DNA of 64,000 bases, taken from NCBI RefSeq assembly GCF_023856365.1, contig NC_064537.1, positions 8,444,324 through 8,508,323 of the forward strand, given 5' to 3'. A model generated the notes under the pieces. That model saw only the letters and a list, made by a program, of their open reading frames with translations, was not told the DNA's origin and ran no database searches. Shown here piece by piece: positions 1-11,800 of this stretch. This DNA is from Brienomyrus brachyistius (taxonomy: Eukaryota > Chordata > Actinopteri > Osteoglossiformes > Mormyridae). How positions within the stretch are numbered: the first letter of the stretch is position 1; each line of letters opens with the position of its first letter. Position numbers and translations under genes: made by a program.

Positions 1-78
1 ACGAGCCTGCTGATCCACAGCGTGGCTCCTTTTTTGTCTCGATAAGTACTAGAAGCATTTTCCCGGATCGGATAGTAT

Positions 79-1702
79 GTGCCTCGTGGAGACGGTGCGT
101 CCGGGGAAGATGATCCATCAGTCCTCAGTCATGTTAAACCAGCTTTTAATTTCCCCCGGTTTCTCACGTCGTATTCGCTGATTGTGTTTAACTGTCGCCG
201 ATCGCAGGAAAGAAGGGACACAAGGGCAGGTCGAAGCAGTTCAGCAACCCCGAGGAGATTGACCGGCAGATGCGAGCCCAACGAGAAAAGGTACGAATAG
301 GACTGCAAATCCGTTGACTGCGATCGCAGTTTATATGTATGAGTTGTTGTTGTGCAGTAATACTTTTACTCTCGGCATTTATCTGGCTGTCGTTCGACAT
401 CTACCAGGAATATAAAATCGTACAAATTATGGTTTATAACCATAGCGTTTATTTATATTTGCAAGGAGGAGAATGGCGATGAAGAACCAGAAAATTCATC
501 GGAGTCTGATAAGGAGAGCAGCGATGAGGACTGTGAGGTGAGAGGCACCGTGCTGGCTCTGTGTGGGTTTCTGAGTGGGATATACGTCATGAATGACGTT
601 CTGAAGGTTTTTTTTGTTTTGTTGCATGCACATTAGCTTAGAGTCACTCAGAGTTCATTGCTATTAATGATAGTGGGATTTTTTTCCCTTGTCAAATGCA
701 TTGTATCGCTGCAACTGTCATTTGTGAATTACAAGGCTGAAACAATAGATCAGATATCACATGTTAGTGGGTGTGATGCATTCTTTTATAACGCAGATGT
801 AGCGTTTGCCGTTTGTGTAACAGGTGTCGATCACACACTAATGATCTCTCTTCTGACCTCGATCAGCAAAAGAGAAAGGGGGTGGAGGGACTGATAGAGA
901 TCGAGAATCCTAATCGCATCTCGCAGAAGAACAAGAAGATTCCTGAGGTGGAGGCGAGCGCGCCCAAGGAGCTCAGTCGTCGGGAGAGGTGACCTGCTTG
1001 GATATCTCCGGGATATAGTAACTGTGGCCATGAACTGACGTTTTTCTCCCTGACGCTCTGCACTGACCGCAGTCATGACATTGGTGCACCCCCACCCTTA
1101 ACAAAGTGGAAACGAAGTTTAGTGTCCTTTGCTCGCCCCTTTGACAGTCGTTTGTAGCTTCTTGATGTTTTTTCGACATTTAGGTTCAACTTGTAACTGT
1201 TGTTCAAACTCGGCGCATGAAAACACATGGGCGGGTCCCGCGTTACGCCTTAATGACGGGGCTCTGCTCCCTGAGGCAGGGAGGAGATCGAGAAGCAGCG
1301 GGCCAAGGAGAGGTACATGAAGCTACACCTGGAGGGGAAGACGGAGCAGGCCCGAGCCGACCTCGCCCGCCTGGCCATCATCAAGAAGCAACGCGAGGAG
1401 GCCGCAAAGAAAAGGGAGGAGCTTAGGAAAGGTGCGTGGTACCACCCGCGTGCCGTGCGCCGCCTGCAGGAATAATGCGTACCGCAAGGACGCATCAGTG
1501 CCACTGCAGGTGCAGTAGACGGAAGAAATGTACTTAATGTCATAAATATACAATTGTACTGATTTAGTATTAAGACCGAACTTTAATGAGCGATTTCTCG
1601 TGTATTTCGTGCCTCTTGACACTGCCCTAAAATATCCCTCCATCCCTCCCTCCCGTTACTGTTTCAGAAAAGGAAGTGGAGGCTACAAAGGCTAAACGCT
1701 AG
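79..1702 (+). CDS. pdap1: PDGFA-associated protein 1 (28 kDa heat- and acid-stable phosphoprotein)
   Basis: Six exons join in phase: 79-94, 208-290, 466-537, 867-988, 1280-1431 and 1668-1702, encoding about 159 aa (the human protein is about 181). Diagnostic blocks are [16 protein letters not shown] in exon 2, an acidic Glu/Ser/Asp stretch in exon 3, [15 protein letters not shown] in exon 4, and the basic helical [20 protein letters not shown] segment in exon 5, all typical of PDAP1. The protein is a small, highly charged cytosolic phosphoprotein reported to bind PDGF-A; its biochemical role is poorly defined. The first exon is odd. The expected Met-Pro-Arg-Gly start reads GTG-CCT-CGT-GGA at 79, because an extra TG separates the ATG at 77-79 from CCT and puts that ATG out of frame. 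The exon 1 donor GTGCGT at 95 and its phase fit exon 2. Family identity is strong; the start codon is doubtful. Confidence 0.9.
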
Positions 1703-2435
1703 CTGCCCGCCCCCCCCCTGTGAGGGTGTGACTTCTCAGGGGGCCAGGGTGGTTGTCACGGGGAGATGGCATTGAAGTGTTCCCAAGTCCTCGCCAGCCT
1801 CCTTCTCCTCCTTCTCCTCTGTGGATGAGAGTAGAGCACATTTTGCATCTGGGGAATAAGGAAGGCATTTGACATCAAAGCTCACCATTGTCTTCACCTC
1901 CACATCACGCGAAACATTTTTAACTCCCCCCCCCCCCCCCCCCCCCCCGAATGATTCACCTTACTGCGTTAATGCTGCTGGGATACATTGCTGGCTCCTC
2001 CCACCCTCCTCCAAAAGGGAGGGGGCCTAGATCCTCGTTAAAGTCACATTGACACCAAAAGGGGTGGAGTCTAGACACAGAGGTGCTGACAGACACAGAC
2101 ATTTATTTCATCAATCCATTTCTCCTGTTCTACTACCTACAGAAATGTCATTTTGCAGGAATGCAGAACTTGAGGGAACTGGAGTATCGTAGTCTGATAG
2201 TCCAGTTTCCACATTTACTGCATTAACTTTTAACAGGTCCAGTCTTGTGTCTCATTTCCATCAACATGCAGGTTTAGCTTGGAAGGTTCTTGTCATCATG
2301 GAAACTTCTCTGAAATGAGCAACTTAAATGCAAGAGCTCTCCGGGACCAAATGTTTACAGATTCCTGTGTGTGTTTGGTATTTGTTGGACTTCAATTTCT
2401 TTTGTTGTATAGAAATAAATGGTTGAATTGACAGC
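1703..2435 (+). other. pdap1: pdap1 3' untranslated region with polyadenylation signal
   Basis: Non-coding sequence follows the pdap1 stop codon and holds a run of about 22 C near 1927-1949. An AATAAA at 2414-2419 is the first canonical polyadenylation signal downstream of the stop and is the likely 3' end signal. The exact cleavage site is inferred. Confidence 0.6.
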
Positions 2436-4272
2436 CTTTTGCGTATTATTTATCCAATGTAGGCCTTCAGTGAAACACAATTCTAAAATTATGTGACACC
2501 AGCTAAGTGTAATATTAATTTTAGGGAAGAATCATATGACAGAATAATAGGCAACTGTTCTGCACTAAGGATTCATGCATGTTTAGATCTTGCATTAATA
2601 CCTTGAAAATTTTATGGGATCATGGGAAATGTCCATCAGTGAGATGGATGGCCCCACAATGGACCTACCTTTGGAAGGCCTGCAGAACCAGGCAGGAAAT
2701 TGGATCTGTATGTGTGCCTGGAGTCCGCACTGACTTGGCGGTACTCGGTAATAATCTTGTCCATGTGTAGTTTTTACTTCTGTGATTAGGGAGTTAGTTT
2801 AACACTTATTACTATGTTGTGTGACCTGCTGCCTCCTTAAGCAGAATTTCCTGCAGCTCGAACACCTATATTATTTAGAGCCATCTCAATATAATTAACA
2901 TGGGAAGCATGGATGAGGGATGTCATGAAGCAGCAAGTGACAAACCAGTTCATTCATTTCACCTGCGCAGGAATGGATGGCTATTTTGGCTTAGCACTCG
3001 CTTTTGAACTGGGGTTCGCGAATGTTTTTTTTCCTGGGGACCAAATTCCACCAGTAAAACAAAGCGGGGTCCACCCCGCCCTGAATAATGCGGGGCGACA
3101 AAATTCCAACAGTAAGCTTCACCAGCTGTGTTAGAACACGTCCCTGACAGCCAAGCTCGAGCCCAAATCCTGATGTCCACTATGGACTTCATCTCCACAT
3201 TCCTATCTTCCATCTTATGTCGTTTAACTTGTATGTTTTGTATTGTGTGTTTACTGAAGCTCAGAAGTTACAGGTTCTTTAGAGAAGAATCAGGCCCTAA
3301 GATTAAAAAGGACTTGTAACCTACATAAGGAATGTATGGTGAATAAAGTGGAATTTAATTGTTTAATTAGCTAGTTGGGGATCAGTGTCAGGGTGCTCAG
3401 GGATTGCTCATGCCCCCCTGCCCCGCCCAGACCCAGTGGTGTCACTCTGGCTTCCAGTGCCCCATGTATTCTTGGGATGCTGTTGCTCAGAGATTCCTCT
3501 TGCCTGCGCTTTAAGACAATGTAATGAATATGTACCATATAAATAAATTATGCTGAACTGAACTCTCCTGCCTCGAACCCGTCACTATATCTCTGTTACA
3601 CTCTCTTGAATCAACCGACTAAGCCGTTAATGTGACTGTAACGCGATGTTTGAAAATTACATTAGATTTTTTTTTTTTGACAAAAAATATAAGTGAAAGG
3701 CCGGACGGCCTAGCAGCGCGCCGTATAAAATTCACGTCATCCACCAAGCGGTGGCAGTATACGAACAGCAAACTCACACTTCCGCTTGAAACACTGTTGA
3801 TTTTTACAGCTACGATACAAATATGCCAGTAAAAGTTATCGTTTAAAATATAATTATATATCTCATACCACTGCACCTATGGTATTTTTCCCATAAATAA
3901 AACGGTGAGCGGTTTCCGTCTTGTCGCCTTTTAAAGGACTTTCGGCATTACAGTGGTTGCAGAAACCTCCGCAAAAAATCAGTTATGACCTAGTCCTCTT
4001 ACAGCAAATGTGTTCCGTCCGCAACACCAGCTGTGTCTGACCGCTTCTGCTTTTCATCTCTGAATCCAGCCAGTGGGTAGGGAGCAGGGGGCGCAAGCCA
4101 ACTCTAGTCATCTGAATGATATCCGACCCTGCAGCCTTGGTATAAATGTACCAGAAATTCGACTAATAAAAAGTGATAATACTCTAGCTTCATGAATGAG
4201 CGGTACACTTTGCTGGACAAGTCGATCCTGCACATTACATGTCACATTATATTGACTGGGAAAGGTTTCCTG
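2436..4272. other. Intergenic DNA between pdap1 and the SINE
   Basis: I see no exon-like segments here. The stretch is AT-rich with short open frames only. A sequence around 3010-3120 reads like decayed repeat DNA, but I cannot name its family. Confidence 0.4.
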
Positions 4273-4578
4273 TATACTAATATCCATCCATCCATTTTCC
4301 AAACCGCTTATCCTACTGGGTCGCGGGGGGTCCGGAGCCTATCCCGGAAGCAATGGGCACGAGGCAGGGAAGCCCATCGCAGGGCACACTCATACACCAT
4401 GCACTCTCACATGCATTCCTACGGGCAATTTAGCAAGTCCTCAGCATGTTTTTGGACTGTGGGGGGAAACCGGAGTACCCGGGGGAAACCCCACACACAT
4501 GTGACCCAGGCGGAGATTCGAACCCAGGTCCCAGAGGTGTGAGGCAACAGTGCTAACCACTGCACCATATACTAATAT
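4273..4578 (-). mobile_element. tRNA-derived SINE with perfect 11-bp target-site duplication
   Basis: Read on the minus strand, the element (4284-4567) starts with a tRNA-like head containing the A box TGGTGCAGTGG and, about 35 bases later, the B box GGTTCGAATC. It ends in an ATGG repeat tail. The flanks at 4273-4283 and 4568-4578 are the identical 11-mer TATACTAATAT, a target-site duplication of the kind made by LINE-assisted insertion. The ATGG tail explains several CCAT/ATCC microsatellites elsewhere in the window. The intact duplication suggests a fairly recent insertion. I did not assign a SINE family name. Confidence 0.85.
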
Positions 4579-5836
4579 ACAAAAGGCAAATAACGAATCT
4601 TTTTCTTTACACCGTTTTCACATTATGACTGACATTTTCTAATTAAGTAGTTTTGGCTTATTAGCCAAATGATTAATAATTGCAGTAGGGATGCCCAATA
4701 CTTCCTTTTGCATCGTTGAATAGATATGTGTCAACAGAAGTGTGGAAACTTGCGAAGGTAACTAAATTGGTGTTGCTGTTTCTTAAAACAATTATATATT
4801 TGACCTTTTTTTTGTGGGGGGGGGGGGGGGGGGGTTACACTTCGTTATGAAGCAAAGCACATCGTTCTCTGCTGTCCGACATTCTAATCGTCTATAAGCA
4901 TCAGTAATCTTCACTGACATCGCAATGTTCCGCTTGTGCGCGTTATCATTCGCTGAAAACAGATGTTTTAATCTAAAATAGATTTTGCGAGGTCATCTGA
5001 GGCGGTAGATCAGTCGCATGTGAGCATCGTAAAGAAATGGTCGTGTTGCGAAACTGCACCGAGTTTGCGCGCCTGCAAAACATAGACTGACGTAACGCCG
5101 CAGCCCGCAGAGCGGCCCGATCGCAGCCAAGTGCTAATTCCGGGGGCCAACTGTGCACTTCATTAGAACCAAAGTGTATTAGCAGTGTAAATGCCAACAG
5201 GTGAGAGCGTGGCATGGCTACTCTGACGGTACTTTTCTCTGCCATCAGCAGTGCAAGTGCCCCTTTTAATAAAGGTACACTGACCTGGCTGTTATTTGCA
5301 TCCAGAGTTGTATTCTCTTCATTTTAGCTCCGTATTTTTCTTGCAGTAATTCGCGACGCAGTGAGGTCTTGGCAACTGACGGCCGCATCTCTTCAGTGTT
5401 ACCGTCAGTATTGCTGTAATGTCACTGCACTGCACGGTAGCTTCCCCGGCCTCTTGTGACTTACAGCTTGTTCCTTTGTCACCGTTTTACAAGTGCTTTT
5501 CCCATTTTTACTGGAACTGCTTCGAAATATCTTTTTGAAAGTCAACGTACTTCTTTTTCTATATGTCACAAAAAACAACTTCCTTTTTTTTTTGCAGACC
5601 CTGTGGGGATTTTGCATGTGCGTTTGTGTCCACATCGAGATTCCCCTCCAAGCAAGAAGTAAAAGCTGCAAGCTGACCATCGCATACAAGGCTAAACGGA
5701 AATAAGAAAGCAAAGAGAAATTTGCTGATTGAATGAGCTTACGGGGTGAACAGGCAGCGGACTGTTAGCGGTAGTGAAGAAGACAGAGAGAAGGGGAATC
5801 GCATCGCGGAATGTAACAAATGAACCCAACGTAACC
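4579..5836. other. Intergenic DNA and probable sh3bp1 promoter/5'UTR
   Basis: A run of about 19 G lies at 4817-4835. The 150 bases or so before the sh3bp1 start at 5837 are probably transcribed leader. I cannot place a transcription start, and no other gene is visible. Confidence 0.35.
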
Positions 5837-8800
5837 ATGCTGAATCGGCTGAAACAGTTGGGATATGGATACAAGTAAGTAATCTTCTTTTTTGATTCCT
5901 CTAAATAAAGATAGTACAGAGCTTTGTAAACGGCGCAAAACAACCAGCAAACTCCGAACAACAGAACTTTTTAGATTTTAAGTTCTATCTCTAAAGTGTG
6001 CCCTTTCAGCAGAAATACGAGAACCTCGGTGATTTATAATACCAAGAAACGAGGCAGCAAACTTATTGAATTCTCCGACAAAAGCTGCAGAAAATCGTCA
6101 AACTTTATATCTTCTGTCTGGGTCCATTCCGGCGCTTGTGCACTATTAAAATCTGTACTATATATCATTTGTCTGTGAGAGAGTGTTTTAATCTAAGTGA
6201 ATTTACGCCTCATTGTTATGTTGTGAACTTAATTTATACGATGAATAAAAACGAATACTACAGGGGCTACTGTAATATTACAGTATTAATTTAGGGTTGT
6301 TGCCTGCCATTCCTATGCCTAATTTAAAATGTAAAAATGCCCTGCATTGCATAAATGACATTGCTATACTATCGATTAAACTGACATATGTTTGCGTGCG
6401 CAATAAAAGGTTGTCTTATCTGTGTAACAATGGGGGGCGGCGGGGGAGGGGGGGAATATTGCGCTTGAACACCCACAAATCTCAAAATGTGTAAGCTGGT
6501 GTGCACAGTATATAATACTGCGAAACCGAAAACATTCTTTAGGTAGAATTATCTTTAGTATTTAAATACTTTGCGTGGTTGTTAATGCCCAGCTTCCCTC
6601 CTTATACCAGCAAACTAGTAACGATTAAATTACGATTTGCACGTTACCAAGTTACAGGCGATAAAACGCTGCCGTCCATCGCGACCGCATGTCGCGCTGC
6701 CTTTGGGTCTCACGCCGGAGCCCAAAGCGCAGCAAATCAAGAGCGTGCAATATGTGACCAAAATAGGGTGGGTGACTGCAAGTTGCACGCCTGAGGTTTT
6801 TTTTTTTCCGACAACAGAAAAGGTTGCCATTCTTTTACATCACACCTAAAGTTCGTGTAAATACATTTTTGTTCAGATGAAGTACTTCTATCATTACCTT
6901 TACCACACAGACAGCCAATCCAATTTCCATTAAATGTTTTCCTTTATAGAAATTAGCATTAAATAAGTCATATATTTGCTACAGCTACAAGACTGCTTTG
7001 ACCCATTGGGCTCCTTGCAATGAAAAGAAGTGAATTGAAATGTGTGTCTTCGAAAAAACTATGGCTGCCCTAACAATTGCTAATGGCCATGTCCATGTGT
7101 TTATTTTAAGATAAAGAGCTAGCTATTATCTGTCCATCCATCCATCCATCCATCCATCCATCCCTAACTGCTTATTCATTACAAGATTACGGAGATTCAA
7201 ACATGTCCCATCTGTGTCAGAATACGAGGCTGTCAAGCAATGCATCGCCTCAGGGCGAAATTTTAGCTGAGGTCCAATGGACAGAACTGCTATCAATGTC
7301 AGAATTCAACCGAAATCTTTTAACCTTTAGGTTACAGGACGCGACTCATCTTCTTGAGGGGGATCTCGTGCTGGTAAGTACAGTTGTAGGTGTTGATTTT
7401 CCGTCAGAGAACAATGGAGGATCGACGCTTGCTTTTCAAAGGTTACCTCAGAGTACTTTGTAACGAAACGGACAATTTTATCTCTGCATCCCCAATTCCA
7501 ACCCGTATTGGCCGCAGGTGGAGCAGAGGGTGGAGCCAGCCCGGAGAGCCGCTCAGGTCATTCATAAAAAGCTGGTGACATGCCTGCAGAGTCAACAGGG
7601 CTTGGACAGCGAGAGGCGCATGGTAACCGGCACCACTGTCCTGTGCTTATCGGACTGAAATATCTTACCTCAGTTATCTGAGTATAATGGGGTAACTTCT
7701 TTATTCTTCAAAAACATCACATCAACAAAAACACCACGCACTACCAATGCTGCCGACAGCATTCATTTATAACAAAATCCGCACTAGATTTAAACCAGAT
7801 GTGTGCTAGACGCATACATTGTAACTTACCATTACTTTGCATTTACTTAGCAGATTAACAGACGCTCCCCTACTTACGAACTTTGACTTTACGAACTTTG
7901 AGATATATGAACGAATAGGACCGTAAGACCAAATTGCGTTCACTGGGCTCCCGTTTCCTGTCTGCAACATCAATTTTTTTTCTTTTCTTAAAATGATGCC
8001 GAATAACGACTTACAGACATTTCAAGTTACGGACGGCCGTTCATTCGTAAGTAGGGGAGCGTCTGTACTTTTATCTAAGGCGACGTACAGTTAGGAAAGT
8101 AGAGTCAGCCAGTCCCTCGAGCAATTTGGGTTGAAGGTCTTGCTCAAGGGCCCAATGATGAAATCAGTCTGCCGGCCACAGGAACCTCTAACCCCCACCT
8201 TCTCCTGCCCACAGAAAAAACTGCCCCTAATGATGCTCTCAGTCAGCATGGCAGACAGCTTCAAAGACTTTGACGCAGATTCTTCCATTAGGTGAGAATG
8301 ACAGTTACTGTCCCAGCATGCTCCCGAGAGACGTTCCGCAGTTTATTTGTCCAGTGTCCAAAACCTTCTCATGGGTGATGCAGCCCCAGTGGCAGGCTCG
8401 ATACATACGGGGGGGGGGGGCCTCCGGTGATGTGCTCTAGCCGTGCTTGCGCTCTCTCTTGTCAGGAAGGTGCTGGAGATGTGTTGCTTCATGCAGAGTT
8501 TCCTAGCGAAGACACTGGCAGACTATGAGGTGCAGCTGGAGAAGGAAGTTTTGGAGCCACTCAATAAGCTCAGTGAGGTCAGAGTTTCTTCAAAAAAAAA
8601 AAACAAGTATCCCATTGCTTAGCGGGGGCCAGTGTTTAAGGTCTTAGAACTTGCTGTAACAATGTTATCTTCTTTTTCTCATTGTTACATTGTAATTGCA
8701 GTGAACCTCCGATCTCAAGAATGATTTCTAATTATATAATCATGAAAGGGACTTCATTCATTCAGCCAGTTCTGCTACAATGCGTGATATCACATTGCAA

Positions 8801-11800
8801 ATGCTAATGCGATTAATATATTAGAACCTAAGTCCGATACAGTGCGGAATCGAAAGCATTTGTATTTTGTGTGATTTTCAGTTGGAGAGGAATGCAATAC
8901 GCAAACTACAACACAATTTGACCTCAGCGAGAAAGACTACATGCACACAAAAACAGCTATCCAAGTGAACTAAAATGATGTCCGATTCATTCCTGAATTG
9001 TTCTTTTAAATTGTCCGAAACAGTTTCTAATCTAAAAGAACCAAGCTTTTTGTATGTTCATGAATTGCACAGGTCAAAGTCTTATATTATAAAAATATTC
9101 AACAAATTAACACAAAAACACACGCTAGTTTATTATTATTGCAACATTTATTGTTGTCCACTGTTGTCACTGTTTTAATATTTATTTAATTACCATTGCG
9201 TGTAACTAAAAAAGTTTGAGAGTCACTTTCCTCTAACCTATAGTACTGTATTTTGCCTATAGGACACGTTTTTGATATAATTTATTAATGTTTGATATAA
9301 TTTATTAATGTCTTAAACTTATTATTATTTCTTATTTAAAATGCATATAATTACATTATTGCACTCGTATCACTTGTTATTATTTGATTCATCCTGTTTG
9401 GTTGAAGTTACTAATGGTGCATTTCCACTGCTACCAGGAACCAAGCGGTACTCCACCCCTACTGCGAACTGGCGGTTTTTCTTTGCCACGGAACTTGTAA
9501 CTGGGAATTTGTGAATTTCCAACCTACTTAAAAAAGAAAGGCTAAATGGAATGGACTTGAAATGCAAATTTTCCTAAGATAAAGCTAATTCCAACTACCC
9601 TTCTATGCTAACACAGTGAGTCTCACAGACGTGCTAGTGTAAATTAGCACATAAAAAAAAATCATGATGTCCCCCAAGTGAACAGCAAACAAACGTCTCC
9701 AACCCAGCCACACCTATACCGAGCCGACCCGTCTGCAGTGGAAAACCAAAGGGAGCAGGAACCGTGCCGTTACAGGTCCCGCTTAATGGGTGTGGCTTGG
9801 TTCCTGTATGCCAACTGGAAGAGTGTCATAAGTTTTGGAGCTGCATTCCCCTAACCCTGTTTTCCCATTGGATACGTGTATTTTAGTTTGCAATTTTAGT
9901 GAACACGAGGTTTTTCTGGAACACATTAGTCACATTGTAGCAGGACTGACTGTACCGCAAATTATGGATGCAACTGGATCATTTCCATGCTTGATCCTGA
10001 CCTGTGAGGACTCAGTTGCTGTTGCTGCTGGTTTTGATCGCAGGAAGATCTCCCAGAAATCCTGAGGAATAAGAAACAGTTTGCCAAGCTGATGATGGAC
10101 TGGCATAATGCACGCAACAGGTCAGTCTCTACCAGGATCTATAAAGCCGACCTTTGCGAGAATGCCTACCCTCTTCTGAGAATCTGCGGCTCTTCCAGAA
10201 TCTGACCTCTGCTCTCCCTCTTTGGTGATCTTTTCGGTGTCATAACTCATGTATAACCCCCCCCCCCTCACACTTTTTGTCCCCTCTGTGTCTGTCCATA
10301 CAGAGCACAGGCCAGCACGGGGGCGCAGGCCAAGCAGGATGGACTGCGCGAGGAGGTGGAGGAGGCCTGGAGGAGGCTGGAAAGCATGAAGGTGGCATAA
10401 AACTTTTGTTTTGCTGACACAGGGAGTGACAGATATCAACTCAGGATGGTGCACTGTAGCTGGTGCTGTGGCAAGTGTAAAGCAGAGAGTGATATAGGTG
10501 GCACAACACACATGATTCGGTGTTGTTTCCATTCACCATTGACCCATAAAGGTCGGAGAGCAGTGACTGCAACACACGAGTCTTGCTAATAATAACATAG
10601 CAGTAGAAGTCTGAAGGCAGTGAAATGTCATCATTGATCTGTACTCCAGCAAACACTTCTCTGCTAATGTGAAGCGGGTTGCCTCTTTCATTCAGAACCA
10701 GTACTCTGCAGATCTGTATCACTTTGCTTCGAAAGAAGATGACTATGCCAACTACTTCATTCGTGTGAGTCACCGTTTGGTGCCTTTGTGTCACGTCAAC
10801 GGTGTCACTGGGGGACTGATCATTAAGGTGAAGTCTGTTGTTAGCTTTTAGAACTTCAGGTTGGATTCCACAAGACGTCCCTAGAGTTTCTGCAGACGAA
10901 TTTGTCCGAGCTGAAAAACAACTACAGGAATGCAGGTGAGGAGAGAGAGGGAGTGCAGAGTATGTTTATCTGTAGGAGTAAATGCTTCAGAACAGTAAGA
11001 GTGTTTCTGATCCCAGACACTCACATGGACAGTCCTTCGGGGAAGGTCTACGGGGTGCCTCTGATGTCTCACCTGCTGGAAAGTGGGAGGGAGATCGCCA
11101 TGCCCATCGAGGAGTGCGTCCACATGCTACTGAACAATGCCTTGAGGGAGGAGGTGAGCTCTCCATATGGAAGATGGGATTCCCAATCTCACACCACAAT
11201 TATGCAATACCTGAGCACTTAGTTAATGTAGTAAAGATGGGATTGACGTCTTTGCTGAGCAGGGATGAGGTCTCGGTATCAGTATGTTCCTGTGGACTCG
11301 CAGAGGTCCACTTGACTGGTATGTTGCACCTGGTGGCACTGGTGGAAAATCCAAGGTCTCCAAGGACTTTCGAAAGGTTTGGCTAAGAAGGGATGTACCA
11401 GAGAGAGCAGATGATTCGATGTATCAATTTAGTTGGGGCTGGACTGTCGGCCTGAGGTTATGGGGGGTGTTGGTGAGGTCTTGTCTTAAGGCATATCTTC
11501 CAGGTTTGTTTGTACCTTGTAGGGTTGATGGCTTGGGGGGTGGAGGGTGGGTGGAGCAACTCACATTGAAAGAAAAGTGACGACTGGCAGATGAGACTGT
11601 AGTTGGTCGTTGTGAATAAGGGTAATTATCTGTTCATCTCTTTTCTGTCACTCTTCCCTTACTTTTCCATTCACAGGGTCTGTTCAGGCTAGCAGCTGCT
11701 GCTACAGTGGTGAAGCAACTGAAGAAGAGTCTGGATTGTGGTGACGTTGACCACAGCAAGTTTGCCGCTGACCCGCACGCAGTGGCAGGTCAGAGATCAG

